This document shows, one piece after another, positions 15,457-22,913 of a stretch of 24,939 nucleotides of DNA. Source of the DNA: JAAAPF01 sp046541805 (GTDB lineage: Bacteria > Pseudomonadota > Alphaproteobacteria > Geminicoccales > Geminicoccaceae); assembly GCA_046541805.1 (NCBI GenBank), contig JBKHCM010000035.1, positions 1 through 24,939 of the forward strand, in the 5' to 3' direction. The stretch's first letter is position 1; each line of letters starts with the position of its first letter. Below the pieces are notes generated by a model. The model did not search any database and had not been told where the DNA came from. It saw only the letters and a list, made by a program, of their open reading frames with translations. The position numbers were made by a program, and so were the translations under genes.

Positions 15457-16851
15457 ATGTTCGAAAGCTTCGATGCGGTGCTGCTGGCGCGCATCCAGTT
15501 CGCCTTCACGGTCTCGTTCCACATCATCTTCCCGGCCTTCACCATCGGCCTCGCGAGCTACCTCGCGGTCCTCGAGGGGATGTGGCTGTGGACGAAGGAC
15601 GATGCCTATCTCCGGCTGTTCAAGTACTGGGTGAAGATCTTCGCCATCGCCTTTGCCATGGGCGTCGTCTCCGGGATCGTCATGTCGTACCAGTTCGGCA
15701 CCAACTGGGCGGCCTTCGCCGATCGGACCGGACCGGTGCTCGGCCCGGTGATGGCCTACGAGGTGCTCACCGCCTTCTTCCTCGAGGCCGGCTTTTTGGG
15801 CGTCATGCTGTTCGGCATGAACCGGGTCGGCAAGGGCCTGCACTTCTTCGCCACGCTGATGGTGGCGCTCGGCACGTTCTTCAGCGCCTTTTGGATCCTC
15901 TCGGTCAACAGCTGGATGCACACGCCGGCGGGCTACGCCTTCAACGCCGCGGGGCAGTTCGTACCCGACGACTGGTGGGCGATCATCTTCAACCCGTCCT
16001 TTCCCTACCGGCTCGTGCACATGGTGCTCGCCGCCTATCTCACCACGGCCTTCGTCGTCGGGGCGGTGGGTGCCTTTCACCTGCTCAAGCGGCGCGAGGA
16101 CGAGGCGGCGCGGCTGATGGTCTCGATGGCGATGTGGATGGCGGCGCTCGTGGCGCCGGTGCAGCTCGTGGCGGGCGACCTCCACGGCCTCAACACCCTG
16201 GAATACCAGCCCGCCAAGGTGGCCGCGATGGAGGGTCACTTCGAGACCCAGGAGGGAGCCCCGCTGATCCTCTTCGGCATCCCCGACATGGCGGCGGAGG
16301 ACACCCACTACGCCGTCGGCATCCCGAAGCTCGGCTCGTGGATCCTGACCCACGACTGGAACGGCGAGGTGCCGGGGCTCAAGGCCTTCGACGAGGACGA
16401 GCGCCCCAATGCCGAGATCGTTTTTTGGTCCTTTCGGGTCATGGTCGGCATCGGGCTCGCGATGATCGCGATCGGGCTGGCCTCGCTGTGGCTGCGCTAC
16501 CGGCGCCGGCTCTACAGCGCCCGCTGGTTCCACCGGCTGCTCGTGGCGATGGGGCCGGCCGGCTTCGTGGCGGTCCTGGCGGGCTGGATCACCACCGAGG
16601 TCGGCCGCCAGCCCTACACCGTCTACGGCCTCATGCGGACCACGGACAGCATCGCCCCCGTGGCCGCACCGGCGGTGGGGGCGTCGCTCGTCGCCTTCAT
16701 CGTCGTCTATTTCATCGTCTTCGGGGCCGGCACGCTCTACCTCCTGGCGCTGATGCGCCGGCCGGTGGTGTCCGCCGAGCCGGAGCACGCCGAGCGCGAG
16801 CCGATCCGGACCGCCGGCATCACGCCGGGGCCGGCGCAGGCGGGAGACTGA
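15457..16851 (+). CDS. cydA: Cytochrome bd-type quinol oxidase subunit I (cyanide-insensitive type)
   Basis: This 464-aa membrane subunit carries the hemes and the quinol site and reduces O2 to water without pumping. Heme ligands can be placed at H22 (VSFHIIFPA), H188 (YRLVHMVLA) and M329 (FRVMVGIG). The proton-path acids E101 and E110 are present (MAYEVLTAFFLEAGF), as is the signature GRQPYTVYGLMRT. The stretch between YQPAKVAAMEGHFET and the M329 helix is short, so this is the short-Q-loop CioA group, not the E. coli-like long form (522 aa). The ATG at 15457 has GGAGG just upstream; the earlier in-frame ATG at 15412 would add a non-membrane lead. The three-base gap to cydB indicates one operon. 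Confidence 0.95.
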   Translation: MFESFDAVLLARIQFAFTVSFHIIFPAFTIGLASYLAVLEGMWLWTKDDAYLRLFKYWVKIFAIAFAMGVVSGIVMSYQFGTNWAAFADRTGPVLGPVMAYEVLTAFFLEAGFLGVMLFGMNRVGKGLHFFATLMVALGTFFSAFWILSVNSWMHTPAGYAFNAAGQFVPDDWWAIIFNPSFPYRLVHMVLAAYLTTAFVVGAVGAFHLLKRREDEAARLMVSMAMWMAALVAPVQLVAGDLHGLNTLEYQPAKVAAMEGHFETQEGAPLILFGIPDMAAEDTHYAVGIPKLGSWILTHDWNGEVPGLKAFDEDERPNAEIVFWSFRVMVGIGLAMIAIGLASLWLRYRRRLYSARWFHRLLVAMGPAGFVAVLAGWITTEVGRQPYTVYGLMRTTDSIAPVAAPAVGASLVAFIVVYFIVFGAGTLYLLALMRRPVVSAEPEHAEREPIRTAGITPGPAQAGD

Positions 16852-16854
16852 GCC

Positions 16855-17853
16855 ATGGATCTGGCGCTCATCTGGGCCTTCTTGATCGCCTTCGCCGTGC
16901 TCGCCTACGTCGTGCTCGACGGCTTCGACCTCGGCATCGGCATCCTGTTTCCGTGGTTTCGCCCGGCGCACGAGCGCGACCTGCTCTCGGCGTCGATCGC
17001 GCCGGTGTGGGACGGCAACGAGACCTGGCTGATCCTCGGCGGCGGCGGGGTGATGGCCGCCTTCCCGCTCGCCTACGCCATCTTGATGCCGGCCTTCTAC
17101 GCCCCGCTGATCGTCATGCTCTTGGGGCTGATCTTCCGCGGCGTCGCCTTCGAGTTCCGCCACCGCTCGCAACGCTGGCAAACCTGGTGGGACCTCGGCT
17201 TTTGGCTCGGCTCGACGGCTGCCGCCTTCTGCCAGGGGCTCGCGCTCGGCACCTGGATCCAGGGGATCGAGGTCGCCGAGCGGTCCTACGGCGGCGGCTG
17301 GTTCGACTGGCTCACGCCCTTCAGCGTCGCGATCGGCGCGGCGCTGGTCTGCGGCTACGCGCTCTTGGGCTGCGGCTGGCTCATCATGAAGACGACGGGA
17401 CCGGTGCAGGAGCGCGCCTTCCGCCTCGCCAAGCCGTTCTTTGCGCTGCTGGTCGCGGGCATCGTCGGCGTCTCGATCTGGTCGCCCTTCCACCACGCGG
17501 CGATCGCCGAGCGCTGGTTCTCCTGGCCGAACCCGGCGCTGTTGAGCCCGGTGCCGCTCCTGGTCGCGGCGCTCGCCTGGCGGGCCTGGCGCGGGCTCGC
17601 CCGCCGCGAGGAGCGCTCGCCCTTTTTGTGCGCGCTCGGCTTGTTCGTGCTGTCGTTCGCGGGGCTCGGCATCAGCTTCTATCCGGTCATCGTGCCGTTC
17701 GAGCTGACGATCCACGACGCCGCCGCCCCGGATTCGAGCCTCGTCTTCCTCTTGGTCGGAGCGGGCATCCTGTTGCCGATCATCCTCGCCTACACCGGCT
17801 ACGCCTATTGGGTGTTCCGCGGCAAGACCGACGTCACCGAGGGCTACCATTGA
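16855..17853 (+). CDS. cydB: Cytochrome bd-type quinol oxidase subunit II
   Basis: This 332-aa inner-membrane protein has eight predicted helices. It pairs with CydA and stabilises the heme-containing core. The family marks are YVVLDGFDLGIGILFPWF near the N-terminus and WDGNETWLILGG shortly after. Further in are FRGVAFEFRHR and the C-terminal helix ending with YTGYAYWVFRGKTDVTEGYH. Length and sequence style fit the CioB branch. It starts three bases after the cydA stop, and its own stop overlaps the TTG start of the small subunit, so all three parts are made together. Confidence 0.95.
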   Translation: MDLALIWAFLIAFAVLAYVVLDGFDLGIGILFPWFRPAHERDLLSASIAPVWDGNETWLILGGGGVMAAFPLAYAILMPAFYAPLIVMLLGLIFRGVAFEFRHRSQRWQTWWDLGFWLGSTAAAFCQGLALGTWIQGIEVAERSYGGGWFDWLTPFSVAIGAALVCGYALLGCGWLIMKTTGPVQERAFRLAKPFFALLVAGIVGVSIWSPFHHAAIAERWFSWPNPALLSPVPLLVAALAWRAWRGLARREERSPFLCALGLFVLSFAGLGISFYPVIVPFELTIHDAAAPDSSLVFLLVGAGILLPIILAYTGYAYWVFRGKTDVTEGYH

Positions 17854-17957
17854 GACCGGGGCTCAAGAAGCTGGTCTGGTTCGCCGCCCTCTACGGCACC
17901 AGCCTCGCCGTCATCAGCGTCGTCGCCTACGCGCTGCGCGCGGTGCTCTTGGGTTGA
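17850..17957 (+). CDS. Small single-helix bd oxidase subunit (DUF2474/CydX-like)
   Basis: A 35-residue protein starts with TTG at 17850, overlapping the cydB stop as TTGA. It has a short basic N-terminus (RPGLKKL) then one membrane helix, VWFAALYGTSLAVISVVAYALR in two parts, and ends AVLLG. Position, size and the WFAALYGTSLA pattern match the short DUF2474 proteins coded after cioAB, which are counterparts of CydX and are needed for stable oxidase. It would be missed by most gene callers because of its size and start codon. Confidence 0.8.
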   Translation: MRPGLKKLVWFAALYGTSLAVISVVAYALRAVLLG

Positions 17958-17967
17958 ACCGCCGAGA

Positions 17968-18018
17968 CGGCGTGGCGGAGCGTGGCGGCGAGCCCGATCG
18001 GCGTGGCGGAGCGTGGCG
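17968..18018. repeat. 20-bp direct repeat, two copies
   Basis: The same 20 bases (CGGCGTGGCGGAGCGTGGCG) occur at 17968-17987 and 17999-18018, a period of 31 bp. The repeat lies between the cyd operon and the dehydrogenase remnant and may mark the break that removed the front of that gene. Confidence 0.75.
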
Positions 18019-18612
18019 TCGAGGTCACCGGGCCGGGGCGCCGCGGCGACGCGGACCCTCGCGGCGACGCCCACCCGCACGAGCGCGACCGCGCCCCGCA
18101 CCGGCGGCGCACTCGCCGTGCCGAAGAGCGTCCTCACCCGCCGCGGCGTCGACCGCGCGATGACCTTGGCCTTCGATCGGGCGCGGACGCGGCGCCCCGA
18201 CGTCACCTCGGCGACGACGTCCGCCGGCATCATCCGCACCACGCCCCATCAAGGCGAGCGCTTCGCCATCATCAAGGCGCGCGGCGCCGACATCCAAAGC
18301 GGGCTCGACCATCTCGACGCCCTGACCGCGCACGTCGTCCAGCCCCCGGACTGGTTCGACGACCTCGCCTTCACCCGCTTGCGCGACATCCTCCTCGATC
18401 TCGGCCCCGCCGGCGGCATCGGCCTCGCCGCCGGCGCCAACCTCGACCCGGAGCGGCTTTTCCCCGCGATGTTCGAGCCCGTGCCAGGCTCCGCGGCGGA
18501 CATCGCGGGCCGGGACACGGCCAGCCCGATCGGCGCGCTCGGGCGGGCCGCTCAAGCCTCGACCATGGACGTCGCCAGCGGCGGCGGCCGCCGCGGTGGT
18601 GGGGTCGTTTGA
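18013..18612 (+). pseudogene. Decayed tartrate/isopropylmalate-type dehydrogenase
   Basis: The open frame holds the C-terminal half of a beta-decarboxylating dehydrogenase. From about 18121 it runs LTRRGVDRAMTLAFDRAR, then VTSATTSAGI, then LTAHVVQPPDWFD, then DILLDLGPAGGIGLAAGANL and MFEPVPGSAADIAGRDTASPIG. These match tartrate dehydrogenases (TtuC type) block by block. The N-terminal half is absent, and residues before 18121 are low-complexity. Conserved positions are damaged: the catalytic Lys in SAT-K-SNG reads Thr, the ASNLFGDILSD stretch reads FTRLRDILLD, and HGSAPDIAG reads PGSAADIAG. The frame has stayed open, so decay may be recent or the high GC content hides stops. No SD is evident. 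A functional product is unlikely. Confidence 0.75.
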
Positions 18613-18673
18613 CGGGGCCGGCCGCGGTCGTTACCGCTCCGCGAGCACCGATGAGCAGCGCCGGGGGCACAGG

Positions 18674-20095
18674 ATGATCGTCGTCGATTTTCTGAATACG
18701 TTTCTTTGGGGCTACGTCCTCGTCTACGGCCTGTTGGCCGTGGGCGTCTTCTTCACGCTGCGGCTCGGCTTTTTGCAGTTTCGACATTTCGGCGAGATGG
18801 TGCGGGTCATCCGCAGCGCGCCGGAGACCGACATCGCCGGCATCACGCCCTTTCAGGCGCTGACCGTCAGCCTCGCCTCGCGGGTCGGCACCGGCAATAT
18901 CGCCGGGGTCGCGGTGGCGCTCTACCTCGGCGGCGCCGGCGCGATCTTTTGGATGTGGATCGTGGCGCTGGTCGGCATGGCCACGGCCTACGCCGAAAGC
19001 ACCCTCGCCCAGCTCTACAAGGTCAAGAACCCCGAGGGTCAATACCGCGGCGGCCCCGCCTTCTACATCGCCCGCGGGCTGAAGGCGAACTGGGCGGCCG
19101 CCGTGTTCTCGATCGCGCTGATCCTCTCCTTCGGCCTGATCTTCAACGCCGTGCAGTCGAACTCGATCGCCGAGGCGGTGGAGGGCGCGTTCGGCATCCC
19201 GAAAGTGGCGACGGGCATCGCGGTGGCGGCGGTCGCGGGCGTCGTGATCTTCGGCGGCATCCCACAGATCGCGCGGGTCGCCTCCTATGTGGTGCCGTTC
19301 ATGGCGGTGGCGTACGTCCTCTTGGCGATCGTGGTGCTGGCGTTGAACCTCGGCGAGTTGCCGGTGATGCTGGCGACGATCGTGCAGAGCGCCTTGGGCC
19401 TCGAGGCCGCCGCCGGCGGCGTCACCGGCGGGCTCGCGGCGGCGATGCTCAACGGCGTCAAGCGCGGCCTCTTCTCCAACGAGGCCGGCATGGGCTCCGC
19501 TCCCAACATCGCCGCCTGCGCCGTCCCGCAGCCGCACCACCCGTCCTCGCAGGGCTTCGTGCAGGCGCTCGGCGTCTTCATCGACACCATCGTCATCTGC
19601 ACGATGACGGCCCTCGTGATCCTGCTCTCGGGCGTCTACGAGCCGGGGGTGGGGCCGACCGGGACCGAGCTCACCCAGGCCGCGCTCGAGGACCACGTCG
19701 GCGCGTTCGGCGGCTATTTCCTCGCGGTCGCGATCCTCTTCTTCGCCTTCACCTCGATCATCGGCAACTACAGCTACGCCGAGAACGCGCTCGCCTATTG
19801 GGGGCTCGGCGGCAAGACGCCCTTGACGATCATGCGCACGGCGGCGCTCGCGATGGTGGTTTGGGGCTCGCTGCAGACCGTCGGCACCGTCTTCGATACC
19901 GCCGACGCGTCGATGGCCTTGATGGCGACCATCAACCTCGTCGCCATCGCCCTGCTCTCGGGGACGGTGGCGAAGCTCACCCGCGACTACTTCGACCAGC
20001 GCCGCGGCGGCCGCGAGCCGCAGTTCCACGGCGACGACTACCCCGAGCTCGCGCACGAGATCGAGCGCGACATCTGGTGGCGCGAGGCGCGGTGA
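18674..20095 (+). CDS. Sodium:alanine/glycine symporter (AGCS family)
   Basis: This 473-aa inner-membrane carrier takes up alanine, glycine or related amino acids with sodium. The AGCS signatures are SLASRVGTGNIAGVAVAL near residue 75-90 and KRGLFSNEAGMGSAPNIAA near 260-280; about eleven membrane helices are predicted. YAESTLAQLYKVKN and GGPAFYIARGLK are the expected loops. I chose the ATG at 18674, which places the first helix at the usual distance. The longer frame from 18596 begins in Gly/Arg-rich sequence. The SD is modest (AGG close to the ATG, GGGGG further up). It stands alone in its orientation and converges on the deformylase gene. Confidence 0.93.
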   Translation: MIVVDFLNTFLWGYVLVYGLLAVGVFFTLRLGFLQFRHFGEMVRVIRSAPETDIAGITPFQALTVSLASRVGTGNIAGVAVALYLGGAGAIFWMWIVALVGMATAYAESTLAQLYKVKNPEGQYRGGPAFYIARGLKANWAAAVFSIALILSFGLIFNAVQSNSIAEAVEGAFGIPKVATGIAVAAVAGVVIFGGIPQIARVASYVVPFMAVAYVLLAIVVLALNLGELPVMLATIVQSALGLEAAAGGVTGGLAAAMLNGVKRGLFSNEAGMGSAPNIAACAVPQPHHPSSQGFVQALGVFIDTIVICTMTALVILLSGVYEPGVGPTGTELTQAALEDHVGAFGGYFLAVAILFFAFTSIIGNYSYAENALAYWGLGGKTPLTIMRTAALAMVVWGSLQTVGTVFDTADASMALMATINLVAIALLSGTVAKLTRDYFDQRRGGREPQFHGDDYPELAHEIERDIWWREAR

Positions 20096-20102
20096 GCGAC
20101 GG

Positions 20103-20130
20103 GCCCGGGGCGGCGGCGCATCGCCCGGGC
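20103..20130. terminator. Probable shared terminator between converging genes
   Basis: GCCCGGG (20103-20109) can pair with CCCGGGC (20124-20130) across a 14-base loop, in the 36 bp between the symporter stop and the deformylase stop. No T-run accompanies it, so the call rests on position and stem alone. Confidence 0.4.
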
Positions 20131-20131
20131 G

Positions 20132-20656
20132 TCAGGCGCGCTCGGCAAGGGCGCTCGCGTCGGCGCGGCGGGCCCTGGCCTCGCGCCGGCGCAGCCGCCA
20201 GCGGCGGAGCGGCGAGAGCCGGTCGATGAAGAGGGTGCCGTCGAGGTGGTCGACCTCGTGCTGCAGGCACACGGCGTGCATGTCCTCGAGGTCGCGCACG
20301 AAGGGCGCGCCGGTGCGATCCACCGCGCGCACGCGCACGCGCGTCGCCCGCATGACCTTGCCCTCGACGCCCGGCACCGACAGGCAGCTCTCCTCGACGA
20401 TCGCCCAGCGCCGGCGGACGAGGATGTCCGGATTGACGAAGACCTCGGGGGCGGAGCCGTCGCCCGCGAGGTCCATCACCGAGACCCGGCGCGGATCGCC
20501 CAGCTGCGGCGCGGAGAGCCCGATGCCGCCGCTGGCGTGGAGGGTGTCGAGGAGATCGTCGACGAGCCGGGCGAGGTCGGCGTCGAAGACCGTGACCTCG
20601 CCGCAGCGCGCCCGCAGGCGCGCGTCGGGATGCTCGAGGATGGTCGAACGCGCCAT
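20132..20656 (-). CDS. def: Peptide deformylase, in the puc operon
   Basis: This 174-aa metalloenzyme removes the formyl group from the N-terminal methionine of new proteins. All three deformylase motifs are present: GIGLSAPQ at 44-51 (usual GxGLAAxQ), EESCLSVP with ligand C91 (usual EGCLS), and QHEVDHLDG with H133, E134 and H137. The C-terminus is a basic helix (LRRWRLRRREARARR). The start at 20656 has GAGG seven bases upstream and lies 9 bases after the pucC stop on the same strand, so it is probably on the puc transcript. Standard def genes sit next to fmt, which is not here. This may be a second copy with a special client, possibly LH2 polypeptides; that link is inference. Confidence 0.93.
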   Translation of the reverse strand: MARSTILEHPDARLRARCGEVTVFDADLARLVDDLLDTLHASGGIGLSAPQLGDPRRVSVMDLAGDGSAPEVFVNPDILVRRRWAIVEESCLSVPGVEGKVMRATRVRVRAVDRTGAPFVRDLEDMHAVCLQHEVDHLDGTLFIDRLSPLRRWRLRRREARARRADASALAERA

Positions 20657-20665
20657 GACGTCACC

Positions 20666-22114
20666 TCATCGTTGGGGGGCGGGCGGGGCGGCGACGGCGG
20701 CTTGCGCCGCCCGGGCGCCGCGCCCGGCGACGTGCCGGAGCAACGGCGCCGCGGCGGCGATGGTCACGAGCAACAGCCCGATCTCCAAAGCGTAGACCGT
20801 GACGTAGCCGCCGGCGACGGCGCCGACGCCGCCCAGGGCGTCGCTCGCGCCGAGCGCGGCGTTGACGCCGTCGCGGATGCCGCCGCTGAGCGCCATGGCG
20901 AGGCCCGCGGCGCTCGCCTGCACCGCCCCCCAGGCGCCGAGCGCCAAGCCGGCCTGGTTCTTGGGCGCGCGCGTCATCGTCGCGGTGAGCGTGCCGTGGC
21001 CGAAGAGCGCGCCGCCGAAGCCGATGAGGAAATTGCCCAAGGGGAAGAGGGCGGGCGCGCCCAAGGGGGCGGCGAGCAGGACCAGCGCGAAGGCCGGCAG
21101 CCCGAGGACCGCTCCGCCCGCGGCGACACGGTAGGGCTCGCCGCCGCGGCCGAGGATGTGCGAGCCGAAGGCGAAGCCCATGAGGCCGCCGAGGGCGAAC
21201 AGGGCGGTGAGCTTGGTGGTGGCGCTCACGCTGAGGTCCAGCACCTCGCCGCCGAAGGGTTCGAGGAGGACGTCGGACATGGCGAAGGCCATGGTGCCGA
21301 TGCCGACGACCACGAGGCGGCGCACCGTCTGCTCGCCGGCGCAGAAATGCGCCCAGCTCTCGCGGAAGGAGGGATCGGGCCCACGCGCGGCGCCGCGCGG
21401 CGGGCGGCGCGTCTCCTGTTTCCACATCGCGATGCCGTTGAGGATCAACGTCGCCACCGCGGTGCCCTGGATGACCTGGACGAGCCGGCCGGGCGTGAAG
21501 TCCACGAGCAGCCAGCCATAGACGAGGGCGGCGCCGATCATGCCGAGGAGCAGCATGACGTAGGTGAGGCCCACGACCTTGGGGTGGGATTCGGGTGGGG
21601 TGAGATCGGTCGCGAGCGCCAGGCCGGCGGTCTGCACGGTGTGCACCCCGGCGCCGACCATCAAGAAGGCGAGGGCGGCACCGGCCTGGCCGAGCCAGAT
21701 CAAGGCCTCGCCGCCTTCGCCCTTGCCCGAGAGCACCAAGAGCGCGAAGGGCATGACGGCGAAGCCGCCGAACTGCCAGAGCGTGCCCTTCCAGATGAAC
21801 GGCACGCGCCGCCAGCCGAGCTCGCAGCGATGGTGGTCCGAGCGAAAGCCGATCAGCGCACGAAACGGTGCGAAGGCGAGGGGGAGTGCGATCATCAGGC
21901 CGACGAGCGCGGCCGGCACGCCCAGCTCGACGATCATGACGCGGTTGAGGGTGCCGACGAGCAGCACCAGCGCCATACCGACGGAGACCTGAAACAGCGA
22001 CAGCCGCAGCAGCCGCGCGAGCGGCAGATCCGGCGTGGCGATATCCGCGAACGGCAAAAACCGCGGGCCCATGGCGAGCCACGCCGCGGTCATCCTCCGT
22101 CCAACCCGCTTCAT
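20666..22114 (-). CDS. pucC: PucC-type BCD-family carrier (LH2 assembly factor)
   Basis: This 482-aa member of the bacteriochlorophyll delivery (BCD) branch of the major facilitator family has about twelve helices. It is needed for LH2 assembly in known species, perhaps by handing over pigment or keeping it from misfolding. Recognisable stretches are LARLLRLSLFQVSVGMA, TLNRVMIVELGVPA, FRALIGFRSDHH, WRRVPFIWKGTLWQFGGF and FLIGFGGALFGHGTLT. The ATG at 22114 has GAGG five bases upstream. It follows pucA by 95 bases carrying a strong hairpin, an arrangement known to keep carrier levels below antenna levels. LhaA and Bch2 are close relatives, but the pucBA context favours PucC. Confidence 0.93.
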   Translation of the reverse strand: MKRVGRRMTAAWLAMGPRFLPFADIATPDLPLARLLRLSLFQVSVGMALVLLVGTLNRVMIVELGVPAALVGLMIALPLAFAPFRALIGFRSDHHRCELGWRRVPFIWKGTLWQFGGFAVMPFALLVLSGKGEGGEALIWLGQAGAALAFLMVGAGVHTVQTAGLALATDLTPPESHPKVVGLTYVMLLLGMIGAALVYGWLLVDFTPGRLVQVIQGTAVATLILNGIAMWKQETRRPPRGAARGPDPSFRESWAHFCAGEQTVRRLVVVGIGTMAFAMSDVLLEPFGGEVLDLSVSATTKLTALFALGGLMGFAFGSHILGRGGEPYRVAAGGAVLGLPAFALVLLAAPLGAPALFPLGNFLIGFGGALFGHGTLTATMTRAPKNQAGLALGAWGAVQASAAGLAMALSGGIRDGVNAALGASDALGGVGAVAGGYVTVYALEIGLLLVTIAAAAPLLRHVAGRGARAAQAAVAAPPAPQR

Positions 22115-22141
22115 CTGGGCCTCATCCCCCGATAGGCCGCC

Positions 22142-22175
22142 GGGAGGGCGGGCCCCCAGGGGGTCCGACCCTCCC
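22142..22175 (-). terminator. Hairpin between pucA and pucC
   Basis: GGGAGGG (22142-22148) pairs with CCCTCCC (22169-22175), and the enclosed bases 22151-22166 form a second GC stem with one mismatch. No T-run follows on the - strand. Such stems after antenna genes in puf and puc operons act as RNA stabilisers or partial terminators, giving more pucBA than pucC message. Confidence 0.65.
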
Positions 22176-22209
22176 TCTGGTCAACATCCCACGGAAGAGA
22201 CGGCGGGAT

Positions 22210-22353
22210 TCAGCCGCCCCAGTAGGCCCCGAACCAGTCGACGTTGCGCAGGATGGCGAAGTGCACGGTGAACGCGATCAGCGCCACGGCACCGAGAAAC
22301 AGCGGCAACCCGACGGTCGGGTTAACGACGCACCAGATCCTACCTTGATTCAT
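22210..22353 (-). CDS. pucA: LH2 antenna alpha polypeptide
   Basis: This 47-residue single-helix membrane protein of the peripheral antenna ring was decoded directly because it is very short. The N-terminus MNQGRIWCVVNP matches LH2 alpha chains, whose Met1 ligates the B800 pigment in the Rhodoblastus acidophilus structure. H31 (TVHFAIL) is the B850 bacteriochlorophyll ligand. W40, Y44 and W45 in WFGAYW correspond to residues that hydrogen-bond the B850 acetyl groups, so a B800-850 complex is predicted, not B800-820. Cys8 replaces the usual Thr or similar residue. The SD GAGGAGG lies about five bases upstream. The third-position base is A or T more often than in neighbours. It starts 10 bases after the pucB stop. 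Confidence 0.95.
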   Translation of the reverse strand: MNQGRIWCVVNPTVGLPLFLGAVALIAFTVHFAILRNVDWFGAYWGG

Positions 22354-22363
22354 AACTACCTCC

Positions 22364-22528
22364 TCAACCGAGCCAGGGGGTAAACGCGGCGGCGAGGATG
22401 TGCGCGATCAGCGCAATAAAGAAAAACACCCGAGCGCCGTCGATGACGTGCTTATGGAGTTCTTCCGACTCGCGGATAGTCAGGCCGGTTGGCCACACCC
22501 GGTCCGGATCGTCCAAATCATTGGCCAT
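22364..22528 (-). CDS. pucB: LH2 antenna beta polypeptide
   Basis: This 54-residue partner of PucA was decoded directly. The beta signature is VWPTGLTIRESEELHKHVIDG, in two overlapping parts VWPTGLTIRESE and ELHKHVIDG, followed by the helix RVFFFIALIAHILAAAF and the end TPWLG. H43 is the B850 ligand and H25 corresponds to the conserved N-terminal histidine. It is a few residues longer at the front than many LH2 beta chains (41-51 aa). The SD GGGAG precedes the ATG at 22528 by about 9 bases. AT-rich codons (ATT, TTT, AAT) set it apart from the surrounding DNA, as in pucA. It is the first gene of the puc operon. Confidence 0.95.
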   Translation of the reverse strand: MANDLDDPDRVWPTGLTIRESEELHKHVIDGARVFFFIALIAHILAAAFTPWLG

Positions 22529-22756
22529 GCGGTTTTCTCCCAACGGAAGCCGACTTCACAAACCACCTCAGCCTCGTACGAGCCCAAGAGGGATCGCCAA
22601 GTGCCGCGCCGAAAGATGACCGAGGATTTCCTGCCACCCTCCCGGACACGACCGACACCCGAGCGAGCCAAGTGCCGGGAGCCTTCGGTGGCGCCGCCGA
22701 AACCCGACGAACGCGCCTCAGCTCCTATTCAGCAAGCTATAGAGGAGTGGAAAATC
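22529..22756 (-). other. pucB leader
   Basis: About 200 bases between the probable promoter and pucB, clearly less GC-rich than the coding DNA around it. Frames crossing it on either strand have no motif, so I call it an untranslated leader. A long puc leader could affect message stability, but I see no stem-loop strong enough to describe. Confidence 0.5.
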
Positions 22757-22762
22757 TGTCAA
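22736..22762 (-). promoter_or_regulatory. pucB: Candidate sigma-70 promoter of pucBAC-def
   Basis: On the - strand a perfect -35 hexamer TTGACA (bases 22762-22757) is followed after 15 bases by TATAGC, or after 17 by TAGCTT. The transcript would begin near 22728, leaving a leader of about 200 nt. The -35 lies inside the proximal TGTC-N10 dyad, so a bound repressor would block polymerase. Confidence 0.45.
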
Positions 22763-22774
22763 GGGAAGTTGTCA
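22757..22774. promoter_or_regulatory. Promoter-proximal PpsR/CrtJ-like site of puc
   Basis: TGTC (22757-22760), ten bases, then GTCA (22771-22774). This departs at two positions from the consensus TGTC-N10-GACA. It covers the -35 hexamer. Its value comes from its partner 8 bases away. Confidence 0.35.
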
Positions 22775-22782
22775 CGTCGGCA

Positions 22783-22800
22783 TGTCAACCTTCGTTGACG
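22783..22800. promoter_or_regulatory. Distal PpsR/CrtJ-like site of puc
   Basis: TGTC (22783-22786), ten bases, then GACG (22797-22800), one mismatch from TGTC-N10-GACA. Its core GTCAAC-cttc-GTTGAC is a perfect dyad. The 8-bp gap to the proximal site equals the spacing of the cooperative tandem CrtJ sites described at Rhodobacter photosynthesis promoters. Confidence 0.5.
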
Positions 22801-22872
22801 TCGCGGCGACGGCGAGCCCGGGAACGCCGGCACGCCGAGGTCGGTGCGGGCCGACGTCGCGCGCCGGACGCG

Positions 22873-22902
22873 GCGGGACACGCCGAGCGTGGCGTGTCCC
22901 GC
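22873..22902 (-). terminator. 12-bp perfect hairpin after the repeat-protein gene
   Basis: 22873-22884 pairs without mismatch with 22891-22902 around a 6-nt loop, 11 bases past the stop of the 244-aa gene. There is no T-run. It probably ends that transcript and separates it from the pucBA promoter. Confidence 0.65.
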
Positions 22903-22913
22903 GCGCGCGTCGG

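Noticed and set aside
15442..17850. An 800-codon frame on the - strand opposite cydAB
   Set aside because: Composition is Glu/Arg/His-rich typical of an antisense shadow in GC-rich DNA; cydA and cydB on the + strand are certain.
20246..22135. A 629-codon + strand frame opposite def and pucC
   Set aside because: It lacks motifs and mirrors the real - strand genes.
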